A stretch of 59,866 bases of DNA from Lactiplantibacillus daowaiensis (GCF_005405085.1 NZ_BJDJ01000016.1:1-59866); one strand, 5' to 3'; shown: positions 44,312-53,731, counted from the stretch's first letter. The notes: generated from the letters alone by a model not told the origin. Numbers and translations are program-made.

Positions 44312-46954
44312 TTAGTGTCGACGCCGTTTGAGGCCGAACCAGGCAAGTGTTGCGACAAGCGTCGTCCCACTGGCAATTAAGCCGGGGAGGAAGTATGGTG
44401 GCCGATAAGTTAAGGTCACCGTATGTTTTCCTTTACTTAATGGGACCGCCACAAAGGTGTTAATTACTTTGTGGGTCTTGACCGTCTTGCCATCGACTTT
44501 GGCATGCCAACCAGCCGAGTAAGGAATGGTCGTCATTAAGACTTGGTGTTTTTGCTTAATGTTGATCGTCCCAGTTAACTTGCGACTGGAATGTTTCGTG
44601 ATGTGCCAAGGTGATTTTTGCAGCTTTTTAGCGGACTGTTTAAATTGACTATTATCGAGTTTATAAAGGGTAAAGTTTTGTAACCAGAGCGAGGTCTTCT
44701 TCATTTGAATCCCGAAGGTCACGGTTTTACCCTTACTGTGCGTGGCGACATTGACGGCGACGGTATGCCGGTAGGTCGGATATTGTTTTAAGGCCTTACC
44801 GTTAATATAGAAGCTCGCATTAGAAGTCGTCAAATTTTGTCCCAGCGTAATGTAGTACGAATCATTCGTTTTCGGCGTGAACTTGAAGTAGATGGCCCCG
44901 GTTTTAGCGAGATTCTTCTTGTTGACGACCGAACCCGTCAACGTTACGACTTTCTTGACATTTTGGAAAACGACTTGATCAAAGTTTTCTGCTGAAATCA
45001 AAGCTGATGTCGACCGGTTGGCAAGTGTTTGATAAATCAATTCTTGCCGCGCAATTGGGTCCCCGGTCGTTTTTGAGACTTTCAAGTTCAAGATCTTATC
45101 TGAAGCCCCGAAGCCGAGCCCCAGTGCGTAAGGATTTTGATAGACATTAACTTTACTGTTGCTTAAACTAGAGGACTTTTGATAGTACCGTAAATCTGGT
45201 TTAGTACTTGTGACCGGAATATAACTGTGATAGTTATCGTTATTTGTTTCTGCGGTCGGAATGTTTTTATCCATAAAGTACTGCATATCAAGTAACGAAT
45301 CGGTAATCAAGGTCCCGTTAGAGTAGGTGACGACCCCGTCACCATCTGGTTGACCGATTGAGCCAAAGAAGTTTGGAATAATGCTTTCAAACGTCGAGCT
45401 AAAGTGATCAGCACCGTTATAAGCGGCTTGCAACGGGTCATCCTTGGTCCGGGTAAAGGTCTTACCGATGCGATAAAAGTTGCTATTTTGTTTTTGAATA
45501 CCACTAACTGTCTGATCTAAAATATTGGTGTAGTCGCCAAATTCACTTTGGGAGACATACGAAATATTATTTAAAGATGCCACTGCATTAGTGGTCATAT
45601 CGGTAGCAACTAGCAAGAGGGCGACGATTTGATAAATAATCAAATTACGCTGCTTGGGAATCACGAGTAAGACTAATGAAATAGCCGCTAAACCAGCCGT
45701 AATCGCGATATTGCCAGCACTGACATAGGTCACGTGTTTTAAGTTTAAGGCCACGGTAATAAAGATAGCAGCAAAAATACCAAGGGCCACTAGGGCTTGC
45801 CACAACTTAATGGTTAGCCGCTCAGTCAATGCCTGGGCGCCAAGCCATATGATCCAGAAACAAAAGACAAATGAGAACCGATAAGGATACCAGACTGGAA
45901 ATTGGTCGGCATGCCAGAGCAAATCCAGTGGTTCGAAACAAAATGAGAGTATGAGAACAGCGGTGATAACTAGCGCGCTAATTTTAACAGGCCAGCTTGG
46001 TTTATGCCGTAAGAAGTAGACGATAAAACCGATAATTGCTAGCCAAGCGATGTAAATATTAGGTTGCCCGGATGGCATTTGGTCGAAATTAAAACTACCA
46101 ATAATGGTTTTGGCCAACATCTTCCAAGGGGCATACTCTAATTTCCAACTAATTTTTGTTTCATTATATTGCGCCTTACTTTGCAAGAGCGCATAAAACG
46201 TTGGTAGGAGTAACCATGCTGAAAGTAACGCAGCGGTCAGACCACCCCAGATAAACTTACCAGCTTGAATACAAAGGGTTTTGAAGTTTTCCCAGTATTT
46301 AGTGGCCGCGTAAAGCCAATATAAACAACTAAATAACACGACCATATAGCCCATATAATAGTTGTCGATCAACATCACGGTTAACCAACCGGCAAACCAA
46401 CGAATTTTCCCCGTTTTGAATAAGCGCTCTAAGCCGAGAATAACTAGTGGTAGAATAGCAGTGGTGTCTAACCAAATGACATTCAACTGATTAGCAATCA
46501 TCCAGCCCATCATGGCGTACGCCGTACTGAAAGTTGGGACTAACCAGCCCTTTTGTGTGTGGGTTTTTGTTAACAACCAACCGAATGATAAACCAGCAAA
46601 CCCATATTTTAAAATGGTTAAAATAAAGATTCCGGTGGTGATTGATTGACCTGGGAAGGCTAACAAGATTAAATTGAAGGGACTCATTAAGTAATAAGCC
46701 CAGACCCCTAACATGTCACCCCCAATGGTTTTAGAAAAGGAGTAGAAAAATGCACTTGGATCATGCAGGACGGTATGCCTAAAATAAGCAAACAAGTCGA
46801 CGTATTGTTGGCCCATGTCTACAGTTAACAAACTGCTAGAACCAAAGGGCGCCATGTGTCGAGAAATAAAATAGCCAGTCATTAATATTAATGGCAGCCA
46901 AAAGCTTAACCAGAGCGGCCAAGTCTGCTTGTCAAAAATACGACGGATTTTCAA
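44312..46954 (-). CDS. YfhO-family membrane protein
   Basis: 880 aa, large polytopic membrane protein. About a dozen hydrophobic segments fill the first two thirds; loop features such as FGSSSLLTVDMGQQYVDLF and WLDTTAILPL are typical of the YfhO family, GT-C-like enzymes implicated in glycosylation of teichoic acids. The last about 400 residues are largely extracellular, ending with the common module HAKVDGK plus PLSKGKHTVTLTYRPPYF and a final TM. The start is TTG 46954 behind GAGGTGG. A TATAAT at 46994-46989 (reverse strand) is a possible -10. Monocistronic. Confidence 0.88.
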   Translation of the reverse strand: MKIRRIFDKQTWPLWLSFWLPLILMTGYFISRHMAPFGSSSLLTVDMGQQYVDLFAYFRHTVLHDPSAFFYSFSKTIGGDMLGVWAYYLMSPFNLILLAFPGQSITTGIFILTILKYGFAGLSFGWLLTKTHTQKGWLVPTFSTAYAMMGWMIANQLNVIWLDTTAILPLVILGLERLFKTGKIRWFAGWLTVMLIDNYYMGYMVVLFSCLYWLYAATKYWENFKTLCIQAGKFIWGGLTAALLSAWLLLPTFYALLQSKAQYNETKISWKLEYAPWKMLAKTIIGSFNFDQMPSGQPNIYIAWLAIIGFIVYFLRHKPSWPVKISALVITAVLILSFCFEPLDLLWHADQFPVWYPYRFSFVFCFWIIWLGAQALTERLTIKLWQALVALGIFAAIFITVALNLKHVTYVSAGNIAITAGLAAISLVLLVIPKQRNLIIYQIVALLLVATDMTTNAVASLNNISYVSQSEFGDYTNILDQTVSGIQKQNSNFYRIGKTFTRTKDDPLQAAYNGADHFSSTFESIIPNFFGSIGQPDGDGVVTYSNGTLITDSLLDMQYFMDKNIPTAETNNDNYHSYIPVTSTKPDLRYYQKSSSLSNSKVNVYQNPYALGLGFGASDKILNLKVSKTTGDPIARQELIYQTLANRSTSALISAENFDQVVFQNVKKVVTLTGSVVNKKNLAKTGAIYFKFTPKTNDSYYITLGQNLTTSNASFYINGKALKQYPTYRHTVAVNVATHSKGKTVTFGIQMKKTSLWLQNFTLYKLDNSQFKQSAKKLQKSPWHITKHSSRKLTGTINIKQKHQVLMTTIPYSAGWHAKVDGKTVKTHKVINTFVAVPLSKGKHTVTLTYRPPYFLPGLIASGTTLVATLAWFGLKRRRH

Positions 46955-47151
46955 AATGCCACCTCAATCTTTTTAAAATATTCAGCAATTATACAGAAAA
47001 ATCAAAAAAACATTAAAATCCTGAATATCGGCTGAAATTTTTATGCCTATCGTTTAGAATAACATAAGTAGCGCAATTATTTAGGATTGCTAGTAGCATC
47101 TGACGAAATTTTGTTAAATGTTTACTAAGTTTAAGAACGGGAGCTTGAGAA

Positions 47152-49188
47152 TTGAAACTGTTTAAAAAAATTTCTGCCAACCGTGACCCTAATAAGTCAC
47201 ATATACCTTTCCGCCTGAATTTCTTATTCTTCGTGGTCTTTCTACTGTTTGCGGCCTTAATCGCTCAGCTTGCTTATTTGCAAGTTGATTATGGTCAAAA
47301 ATTCGCCACCGAAGTTAATTCAGCGAACAATACCACCGCGACCGCCAGTGTCCAACGGGGGTCGGTCTACGATTCGACGGGCCGGGTATTAGTCGGTAAC
47401 AAGTCGCATCAAGCGATTCAATATACCAAAGGGTTGAGTGTGGCGTCTGATAAGATGTACACGATTGCCACTAAGCTTGGGAGTTACTTGACGGTTTCAA
47501 CGTCGAGTTTAACGGATCGGAACAAAGCGGATTATTACTTGGCCAACAAGACCAATTTGAAATCTGCGGCGAAACATGTCAAAACGTCGACTGATTCTGA
47601 CGTCTTGTATGACCGTGAAGTCACGTATGTTGAAAAGAATTTGATTCAGAACTTCACCTCAGCTGAAAAGAATGCTGCCGCCATTTATGCCAAGATGAGT
47701 GCTGCGTATTCACTGTCAACGGTCAACATCAAGTCAACGGGTGTTACGAGCACCGAATTGGCTGAGATTGGTGAACATCAATCTGAAATGCCGGGTGTTA
47801 AAGTTGGGACAAGCTGGACGCGGAGTTATCCAAACGGGACGAGCTTAACGAGTGTGCTTGGGACTGTTACGACTGAAAAGCAAGGGTTGCCAAGTGACAA
47901 CATCAAGACCTTGTTAGCCGAAGGTTACTCGCGTGATGACTCAGTTGGTCAAAGTCAACTTGAAAAACAATATGAAAATGTGTTGAAGGGGACTAAGTCA
48001 CAAACTGAAGTGAAGACGCAAGATGGCGTTATTCAAAAAGAAATCAAGAAGTATGGTGGTCAAAAAGGTGATAACATCGATTTGACGATCAACTCTAAGT
48101 TCCAAAAAGCCGTTCAAGAAATTATGATGTCAGAAACTAAATCAGTTGGGGCCAGCAATCCATACTTGCCAGGGGCTTATGCAGTTGTCATGAATCCTAG
48201 CACGGGGGCGATCTATGCCTTAGCTGGGGCTAGTCGGAACTTATCAACTGGTAAAGTAACCGAAAATGCCTTAGGGACGATTAACCAAACCTTCGTTATG
48301 GGGTCAGTTGTTAAGGGTGCGACCGTCATGGGTGCCTTACAATCTGGCGTCATCACGCCAACCAATAACACCTTAACGGATACACCGATCAAGTTAGCCG
48401 GGACGGCCACTAAGAGTTCTTGGTTCAACAAATCTGGTGGGACGAGTTTATCATTGAATGCTTCTGAAGCGATGGAAGTTTCTTCTAACTCGTACATGAT
48501 GCAATTAGCCATGAAGGAAGGTAACTATTCGTATGCTTCAGGGAAAGCCTTGACGATGTCAACGTCAGTCTTCTCGAAGTTGCGGGGTTACTTTAATGAA
48601 TTTGGACTTGGGGTCAAAACTGGGGTCGATTTACCTGGTGAAGCTACTGGGTTCCAAGGGGCTTCTAACACAGCCAATATTGGGAAAGCGTTAGACTTGT
48701 CCTTTGGTAACTACGATGCTTATACCACGATCCAAGTGGCCCAATATATCTCAACGATGGCTAACGGTGGTCGGCGGATTGCGCCACATATCGTTTCAGC
48801 CATTACGGGGACGAATTCAGATGGGACCCAAGGTAAAGTTAAGACTAACGTGACACCACGCGTCTTAAACACCATTGATGTGCCATCATCATACTTTGAT
48901 ATCGTGCAAAAAGGGTACTATTTAGTGGTTCATGGGACTAGTGCTTATAAGACCGGGAGTGCGCTTTCGAGCTTATCACCAGCCGTAGCCGCTAAGTCTG
49001 GGACTGCCGAAACTTACCATGGCACGACAGCCACTGAAACATTGAGTTTGGCGACTTATGCGCCTTACAATAATCCAAAGGTTGCGATTGCCATCGTCTT
49101 CCCAGGGATGAATTCTAGTGGTGGGACTGCCAACACTGATACGGCCAAGTTGATCTACAAGCAATTCTGGAAGTATTATTCTAAATAA
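47152..49188 (+). CDS. Class B penicillin-binding protein (PBP2B-like)
   Basis: 678 aa. Short cytoplasmic N-terminus, one TM (about 22-45), a dimerisation/pedestal region, and the transpeptidase domain. Active-site motifs: SVVK (SxxK, about residue 385), SSN (about 443) and KSGT (about 612). It cross-links peptidoglycan during elongation or septation as partner of a SEDS glycosyltransferase not in this window. The start is TTG 47152 behind CGGGAGC. No PASTA domain. A terminator follows, then rpmG. The 197-base intergenic region to the divergent YfhO gene must hold the promoter, but its boxes are weak. Confidence 0.9.
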   Translation: MKLFKKISANRDPNKSHIPFRLNFLFFVVFLLFAALIAQLAYLQVDYGQKFATEVNSANNTTATASVQRGSVYDSTGRVLVGNKSHQAIQYTKGLSVASDKMYTIATKLGSYLTVSTSSLTDRNKADYYLANKTNLKSAAKHVKTSTDSDVLYDREVTYVEKNLIQNFTSAEKNAAAIYAKMSAAYSLSTVNIKSTGVTSTELAEIGEHQSEMPGVKVGTSWTRSYPNGTSLTSVLGTVTTEKQGLPSDNIKTLLAEGYSRDDSVGQSQLEKQYENVLKGTKSQTEVKTQDGVIQKEIKKYGGQKGDNIDLTINSKFQKAVQEIMMSETKSVGASNPYLPGAYAVVMNPSTGAIYALAGASRNLSTGKVTENALGTINQTFVMGSVVKGATVMGALQSGVITPTNNTLTDTPIKLAGTATKSSWFNKSGGTSLSLNASEAMEVSSNSYMMQLAMKEGNYSYASGKALTMSTSVFSKLRGYFNEFGLGVKTGVDLPGEATGFQGASNTANIGKALDLSFGNYDAYTTIQVAQYISTMANGGRRIAPHIVSAITGTNSDGTQGKVKTNVTPRVLNTIDVPSSYFDIVQKGYYLVVHGTSAYKTGSALSSLSPAVAAKSGTAETYHGTTATETLSLATYAPYNNPKVAIAIVFPGMNSSGGTANTDTAKLIYKQFWKYYSK

Positions 49189-49204
49189 TTAAATTTAGAT
49201 TTTT

Positions 49205-49239
49205 AGATACCAGTATCTTAATTGATACTGGTATTTTTA
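49205..49239 (+). terminator. Terminator after the PBP gene
   Basis: GATACCAGTATC pairs with GATACTGGTATC-like bases around TTAATT, followed by TTTTT. Confidence 0.88.
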
Positions 49240-49315
49240 GGTTATTAATGGTATAGTAATTCAAGTTAAGGGTTCCGGCCCTGTAATATGCGAATGAGTT
49301 TGGAGGGTCAACAAC

Positions 49316-49465
49316 ATGCGGGTACACATTACACTTGAATGTACAGAATGTCACGAACGTAACTACTTATCTTCAAAGAACCGTCGGAACAATCCGGACC
49401 GGGTTGAATTTAAGAAGTATTGTCCACGTGAACGTAAAGTAACTTTACATCGTGAAACAAAATAA
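49316..49465 (+). CDS. rpmG: 50S ribosomal protein L33
   Basis: 49 aa: [12 protein letters not shown] at the N-terminus, [18 protein letters not shown] in the middle and TLHRETK at the end, the standard L33 pattern. GGAGGG precedes ATG 49316. TATAGT near 49253 could be its -10, without a clear -35. Followed by a terminator, then the structured element before fau. Confidence 0.97.
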   Translation: MRVHITLECTECHERNYLSSKNRRNNPDRVEFKKYCPRERKVTLHRETK

Positions 49466-49489
49466 CAACAGGGTTACCTGTTGTTTTTT
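49464..49489 (+). terminator. Terminator after rpmG
   Basis: AACAACAGG pairs with CCTGTTGTT around GTTA, then a T run; it begins at the stop codon. Confidence 0.9.
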
Positions 49490-49495
49490 CTGCGA

Positions 49496-49582
49496 CATTG
49501 TCATCAGACAATGGGTATCTCATTTGTTAGCAAATGGGTGGTTGTTTGCCAATCATCCATGTTGATGAATGAGATTTTTTTA
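49496..49582 (+). promoter_or_regulatory. Multi-hairpin element upstream of fau (unclassified)
   Basis: Series of short stems: CATTGTC/GACAATG (49496-49513), CATTTG/CAAATG (49521-49536), GGTTG/CAATC (about 49539-49553) and CATC/GATG (about 49555-49567). An outer helix ATCTCATT (49517-49524) can pair with AATGAGAT (49568-49575) and is followed by TTTTTT. The outer helix and the CATTTG hairpin are mutually exclusive, as in an attenuator. It does not match a riboswitch I know. Confidence 0.4.
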
Positions 49583-49613
49583 TTAAGTCATTTAAATTTG
49601 GGAGGCTGCCACA

Positions 49614-50180
49614 ATGGAGAAAAAAGCATTCCGCCAACACCAAATCACGCAACTTAGCCAACTATCGGAACCCACACGTCAGGCCCAAAATGCCAACTTG
49701 CAACAACAATTATTTGCGAGCTCAGCTTGGCAACAAGCTCAAGTGGTGGCAATGACAATTAGCAGTGCGATCGAAGTCGATACGCAGCCAATCATTGAAG
49801 CAGCCTGGCAAGCGGGTAAACAAGTCGTGATTCCAAAGACCTTACCACATCGTCAAATGGCCTTTATGCCGTATACGGCAACGAGCGAATTAGCGCGTAC
49901 CAAGTTTGGTATTTTGGAACCGGTTAACGGTACCGCAGTGGCTAAAACAGCGATTGATTTGATTTTGGTTCCTGGTCTAGGCTATAGCCGTGACCAACAT
50001 GCGCGCATCGGATTTGGTGGGGGGTATTATGACCGCTATTTGGCTGATTACCCTGGTGTCAAGTTAACGCTGGCCTTCCAAGTGATGGCCTTCGATCATG
50101 CCGAATGGCCGGTCGATGCCTATGATATTTTATTAGATCAGTTAATCGTAGCAGAGGATGGTGTTAACAACGGACATTAA
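49614..50180 (+). CDS. fau: 5-formyltetrahydrofolate cyclo-ligase
   Basis: 188 aa. Converts 5-formyl-THF to 5,10-methenyl-THF with ATP. Family motifs: LAR-like TKFGILEPVNG, then LILVPGLGYSRDQHARIGFGGGYYDRYL, the diagnostic signature. GGGAGG precedes ATG 49614. First gene of a cluster with a rhomboid protease, yqgQ and glucokinase, the same order as yqgN-yqgP-yqgQ-glcK in Bacillus. Confidence 0.94.
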   Translation: MEKKAFRQHQITQLSQLSEPTRQAQNANLQQQLFASSAWQQAQVVAMTISSAIEVDTQPIIEAAWQAGKQVVIPKTLPHRQMAFMPYTATSELARTKFGILEPVNGTAVAKTAIDLILVPGLGYSRDQHARIGFGGGYYDRYLADYPGVKLTLAFQVMAFDHAEWPVDAYDILLDQLIVAEDGVNNGH

Positions 50181-50844
50181 GCGATGGTGGCACACACAAC
50201 CGGCGATGACGCAACTCTTATTAGGCGTGACGATCGCGGTTTTCTTAATTGAATGGTTATTAGGTGGCAGTACTGTTACGGCCGTCTTATATTACTTAGG
50301 GGCTAAAAACGACCAAGCAATTATTGCAGGTCAATGGTGGCGCTTCATTACGCCGATATTTTTACATATGGGCTTGATGCACATTGCCGTTAACGGCGTC
50401 GTGATTTACTTTATGGGCATGCAGATTGAAGCCCTATTCGGCCACTGGCGGATGCTGGCCCTGTATCTCTTAGGGGGTATCAGTGGGAACGTGATGAGTT
50501 TTGCGTTGTCACCAGATCAATCAGTCGGTGCTAGTACGGCCATTTTTGCGCTATTTGGGGCGTTTTTAATGGTCGGGGAGTCGTTCTGGGAGAACCCAGT
50601 GATTCAGCAACTGACACGACAATTTTTAATGTTAACGGTAATCAACTTAATTTTTGACCTCTTTTCAAGTGGTATTGATCTATGGGGCCATGTTGGTGGA
50701 TTAGCTGGCGGCTTCTTGTTGGCCTATGTGGTCGGCGTGCCGCGGATTGGCGCGATTCCAAAAGTCAAACGGATTTTAGCCGCAATTACAATTGTGATTG
50801 CGTGGGTCGCGTTACTAAAATTAGGTTTTACAAACTGGCAATAA
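50158..50844 (+). CDS. Rhomboid-family intramembrane serine protease (GluP-like)
   Basis: 228 aa, about six to seven TM segments. Catalytic Ser in VGASTAIFALFG and catalytic His in WGHVGGLAGG; the HMGLMHIAVN segment is the other conserved region. Shorter than B. subtilis GluP, which has extra soluble domains. It overlaps fau by 23 bases, starting at ATG 50158 (or GTG 50161). The substrate is unknown; the family cleaves membrane proteins. Confidence 0.92.
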   Translation: MVLTTDIKRWWHTQPAMTQLLLGVTIAVFLIEWLLGGSTVTAVLYYLGAKNDQAIIAGQWWRFITPIFLHMGLMHIAVNGVVIYFMGMQIEALFGHWRMLALYLLGGISGNVMSFALSPDQSVGASTAIFALFGAFLMVGESFWENPVIQQLTRQFLMLTVINLIFDLFSSGIDLWGHVGGLAGGFLLAYVVGVPRIGAIPKVKRILAAITIVIAWVALLKLGFTNWQ

Positions 50845-50871
50845 ACTGTATAATTAATCGAGGATATGCAC

Positions 50872-51114
50872 ATGAAAACACTTTACGATGTCCAACAATT
50901 ACTGAAGAAATTCGGCGTTTACGTTTACGTGGGCAAACGCATTTGGGATATTGAGTTAATGGCGATCGAGGTTGATCATTTGTATCAAGCTGGGGTCATT
51001 GACGCCAAAATGTATGCCCGCGTGAAAGTCGTATTGAGTCATGAGCACCGGCTAGAAGCAGAACGTGCGCAAGCTAAAGCGGCGCATAACCAGAATGATG
51101 GAGGGATTTTGTAA
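50872..51114 (+). CDS. yqgQ: YqgQ family protein (DUF910)
   Basis: 80 aa, compact helical protein with the family pattern MKTLYDVQQLLKKFGVYVYVGKR followed by WDIELMAIEVDHLYQAGVID. Role unknown. ATG 50872 follows GAGGA; an ATG at 50866 is too close to it. One base separates its stop from glk, so the two are co-translated. Confidence 0.92.
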   Translation: MKTLYDVQQLLKKFGVYVYVGKRIWDIELMAIEVDHLYQAGVIDAKMYARVKVVLSHEHRLEAERAQAKAAHNQNDGGIL

Positions 51115-51115
51115 C

Positions 51116-52078
51116 ATGGATCGCAAATTAATCGGGGTCGACCTTGGTGGTACGACAACTAAATTCGCTATTTTAACTGAAAATGGTGAAATCCAACAAA
51201 AGTGGAGTATTGAAACCACGATTTTAGATGAAGGGGCACATATCGTGCCTAATATCATCGATTCAATTAACCACCGGATCAACTTATACAACATGGATAA
51301 GTCTGACTTTGTTGGGATCGGTATGGGTACGCCTGGGACTGTTGATTTAGCAGCAGGGACCGTTATTGGCGCTTACAACTTGAACTGGAAGACACTCCAA
51401 CCAGTTAAGCAACAAATCGAAGCTGGCACTGGCATTAAGTTTACGTTAGACAACGATGCTAACGTGGCTGCTTTGGGCGAACGTTGGAAGGGTGCCGGCG
51501 AAAACGGCAACGACGTTGTCTTTGTGACCTTAGGTACTGGTGTTGGTGGTGGGGTCATCGCTGATGGCCATCTCTTACATGGGACAGCAGGTGCCGCTGG
51601 TGAAATTGGTCACGTGACCGTTGAACCAAATGGTTATATGTGTACTTGTGGCAAACGCGGTTGTTTGGAACAATACGCTTCAGCAACTGGTGTGGTTCAC
51701 GTTGCCCGCGATATGGCTGAAGAATTCTCTGGCGAATCTAAGTTAAAAGAACTCTTAGATAATGGTGAAGAAATCAGCTCAAAGATTACCTTTGATTTGG
51801 CTAAAGAAGGCGACATCTTAGCTAAGAGCGTTGTCGACAAGGTTAGCTACTACTTAGGTTTAGCTTTAGGTAACGTTGGTAACACCATGAACCCTTCATC
51901 AATTATTATTGGTGGTGGGGTGTCAGCAGCTGGTGACTTCTTATTGAAGCAAGTTGACCATTACTTCAAACAATTCACGTTCCCAACTGTACGGAACACG
52001 ACTGTTTTGAAATTAGCTGTTTTAGGTAACGATGCTGGGGTGATTGGGGCCGCTTCATTGGCAACCCGTTTCATCTAG
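51116..52078 (+). CDS. glk: Glucokinase (ROK family)
   Basis: 320 aa, phosphorylates glucose with ATP. The ROK ATP motif is GVDLGGTTTKFAIL, the catalytic region DNDANVAALGE, and the zinc-binding ROK signature CTCGKRGCLEQYAS. ATG 51116 behind GAGGGA gives the family start MDRKLIGVDLGG; the frame is open upstream inside yqgQ. Followed by a terminator. Confidence 0.96.
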   Translation: MDRKLIGVDLGGTTTKFAILTENGEIQQKWSIETTILDEGAHIVPNIIDSINHRINLYNMDKSDFVGIGMGTPGTVDLAAGTVIGAYNLNWKTLQPVKQQIEAGTGIKFTLDNDANVAALGERWKGAGENGNDVVFVTLGTGVGGGVIADGHLLHGTAGAAGEIGHVTVEPNGYMCTCGKRGCLEQYASATGVVHVARDMAEEFSGESKLKELLDNGEEISSKITFDLAKEGDILAKSVVDKVSYYLGLALGNVGNTMNPSSIIIGGGVSAAGDFLLKQVDHYFKQFTFPTVRNTTVLKLAVLGNDAGVIGAASLATRFI

Positions 52079-52108
52079 ATCGTTAATTAAATAACGTTAA
52101 GACACATT

Positions 52109-52138
52109 GGGGAGTGGCTGCGGTCGCTCCCTTTTTTT
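52109..52138 (+). terminator. Terminator after glk
   Basis: GGGAGTG pairs with CGCTCCC around GCTGCGGT, followed by seven T. Confidence 0.85.
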
Positions 52139-52247
52139 GTTGCCCCAGTTGGTGGCGTTACCAAAATTGGGGCATGCTTGTGAAACCGCGGTTTACAGGG
52201 CTTCAAGTTATGTGTAAAATATAGAAGTAGAAATTAGGAGGGATACT

Positions 52248-52661
52248 GTGATTTTAGGTGCGATTAGCGGGTTAACGATCGTTAACATCGTCTTATTAAT
52301 TTTGATTGTGGCTTACTTTGGTTGGTCACTATACAATTATATTCGGCGGCGGCAAGTTTCTCAGATGCTGGATGAAGAAGATTTTCAAGCGGGTATGCGC
52401 AAAGCCCAATTAATTGATTTGCGTGAAAAGAAGGAATTTGATGCGGGCCATATTTTAGGCGCCCGTAATATTCCATTCAGTGCATTGAAAATGCGAATGA
52501 ATGAACTACGCAGTGATATGCCAATCTACTTATATGACCAAACCCATAGTTTTAGTACGCGGGCAGTGGTGATGTTAGCTAAGAAGGGTTATAAAGATTT
52601 ATTTATCTTGAAGCCTGGTTATGCAAAGTGGGAAGGCAAGACCAAAAAAGCGAAGTATTAA
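52248..52661 (+). CDS. Membrane-anchored rhodanese-like protein lacking the catalytic Cys
   Basis: 137 aa. An N-terminal TM (about 5-28, NIVLLILIVAYFGWSLY) is followed by a rhodanese fold: LIDLREKKEFDAGHILGARNIPF, then the active-site loop MPIYLYDQTHSFSTRAV. A sulfurtransferase would have Cys where this has Asp in YLYDQ, so it is probably catalytically inactive. It follows glk as in Bacillus (YqhL position). The start is GTG 52248 behind GGAGGG. Confidence 0.9.
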   Translation: MILGAISGLTIVNIVLLILIVAYFGWSLYNYIRRRQVSQMLDEEDFQAGMRKAQLIDLREKKEFDAGHILGARNIPFSALKMRMNELRSDMPIYLYDQTHSFSTRAVVMLAKKGYKDLFILKPGYAKWEGKTKKAKY

Positions 52662-52713
52662 AAAAATGGCGGCCGGAACAAAATATCTTTTTGTTCATGC
52701 CACCATTTTTTTA
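52661..52713. terminator. Bidirectional terminator between the rhodanese and DUF3042 genes
   Basis: AAAAAATGGCGG and CCACCATTTTTT form the base, GAACAAAAA/TTTTTGTTC the upper stem, with small bulges; T runs on both strands. Confidence 0.8.
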
Positions 52714-52714
52714 A

Positions 52715-52891
52715 TTAACCGTTATGGGCGGAACGACTCTTCCGTAATGCCTTTTTCCGGTTTTCTTCAACTTTGTTTTCTTGGTCTTCGATTGGATCAA
52801 CGACCTGTTTCTTAAATGACAGTACTGAACCGATAACGGCACCTGCCGTTGCGACAACACCAAATAAGAAACCGCGTGTGAATGATTTCAT
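52715..52891 (-). CDS. DUF3042 family small protein
   Basis: 58 aa, reverse strand. N-terminal hydrophobic glycine-rich segment (FTRGFLFGVVATAGAVIGSVLSF) followed by a charged helix with DPIEDQENKVEENRKKALRKS. This is the pattern of DUF3042, a family confined mostly to lactic acid bacteria; function unknown, probably a membrane-associated small protein. A GAGGAGGG ribosome binding site precedes the ATG. Confidence 0.88.
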   Translation of the reverse strand: MKSFTRGFLFGVVATAGAVIGSVLSFKKQVVDPIEDQENKVEENRKKALRKSRSAHNG

Positions 52892-52993
52892 AAGCGACCC
52901 TCCTCGTAAGTTCTTACGTTCATTATGATTGTTTTGCGGTTGGATATCAATATAAATAACTTAAATTATCATGGGGGAATTCAGGTGGTAAAA

Positions 52994-53728
52994 ATGTTAA
53001 CACAAATTATTGCCCACCGGGGGAGTAAAGGTACCCGGCCAGAAAATACGTTGCCATCGTTTCAAGCGGCCTTAGCTGATGGCGCTGATGGCATTGAAAC
53101 GGATGTCCATTTGTCAAAAGACGGTCACTTAATTATCATGCATGATGAACGTGTCGATCGGACCACTAATGGTGAAGGTCGGATCGTTGACCAGACGTTA
53201 GCGGAACTCAAGCAGCTGGATGCTGGGGCTTGGTTCGACAGTGCTTATATTGGCACCCGGATTCCGACCCTTGATGAAGTTGTCCAATTATTGATCGACC
53301 AAAACTTCACGGGCATTTTTAACTTAGAACTCAAGACCAATAAGATTCATTATGACGGCATTGAAGCCATGGTGGCCGATTATTTTAATCATCACGACGT
53401 GCCATTTAAATTGGTCTATTCTAGTTTTTATGGCAAATCGATTGAACGCCTACATGCCTTGCAACCAGATGTTGAATTTGACAGCTTATTTCAAACAAAA
53501 TTTAAAACTGCAAAACGACTACACGCTGAACAAATTATTATTGGCTACCACCCGGATATTCGCTGGGTGCGCAGTCATTGGCTCTTACTGCCAAAAGTCC
53601 AATTGCGGCCATGGACGGTCAATACGGAACGTGATATGAAGTTTTGTTATCGCCACCGGTTTGCGGGGCTGATTACCGATTACCCGGGATTAGCACACCG
53701 CATTCGGGTACAAATGCAAGGAGGTTAA
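52994..53728 (+). CDS. Glycerophosphodiester phosphodiesterase
   Basis: 244 aa, GDPD family, cuts glycerophosphodiesters to glycerol 3-phosphate and an alcohol. Metal and catalytic residues: IIAHRGSKGTRPENT (His, Arg, Glu), GIETDVHLSKDGHLIIMHDE (Glu, Asp, His) and NLELK. No signal peptide, so it is cytoplasmic. ATG 52994 has AGGTGG five bases upstream; GTG 52985 behind GGGGGA is also possible. Four bases before miaA, so probably co-transcribed. Confidence 0.9.
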   Translation: MLTQIIAHRGSKGTRPENTLPSFQAALADGADGIETDVHLSKDGHLIIMHDERVDRTTNGEGRIVDQTLAELKQLDAGAWFDSAYIGTRIPTLDEVVQLLIDQNFTGIFNLELKTNKIHYDGIEAMVADYFNHHDVPFKLVYSSFYGKSIERLHALQPDVEFDSLFQTKFKTAKRLHAEQIIIGYHPDIRWVRSHWLLLPKVQLRPWTVNTERDMKFCYRHRFAGLITDYPGLAHRIRVQMQGG

Positions 53729-53731
53729 TTT

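Noticed and set aside
49496..49582. 6S RNA, because 6S lies near ygfA in enteric bacteria
   Set aside because: The element is too short and lacks the long bubble-bearing hairpin of 6S RNA.
53352..53639. Overlapping forward ORF inside the glycerophosphodiesterase gene
   Set aside because: Out-of-frame shadow with no start context; the GDPD frame holds all catalytic motifs.
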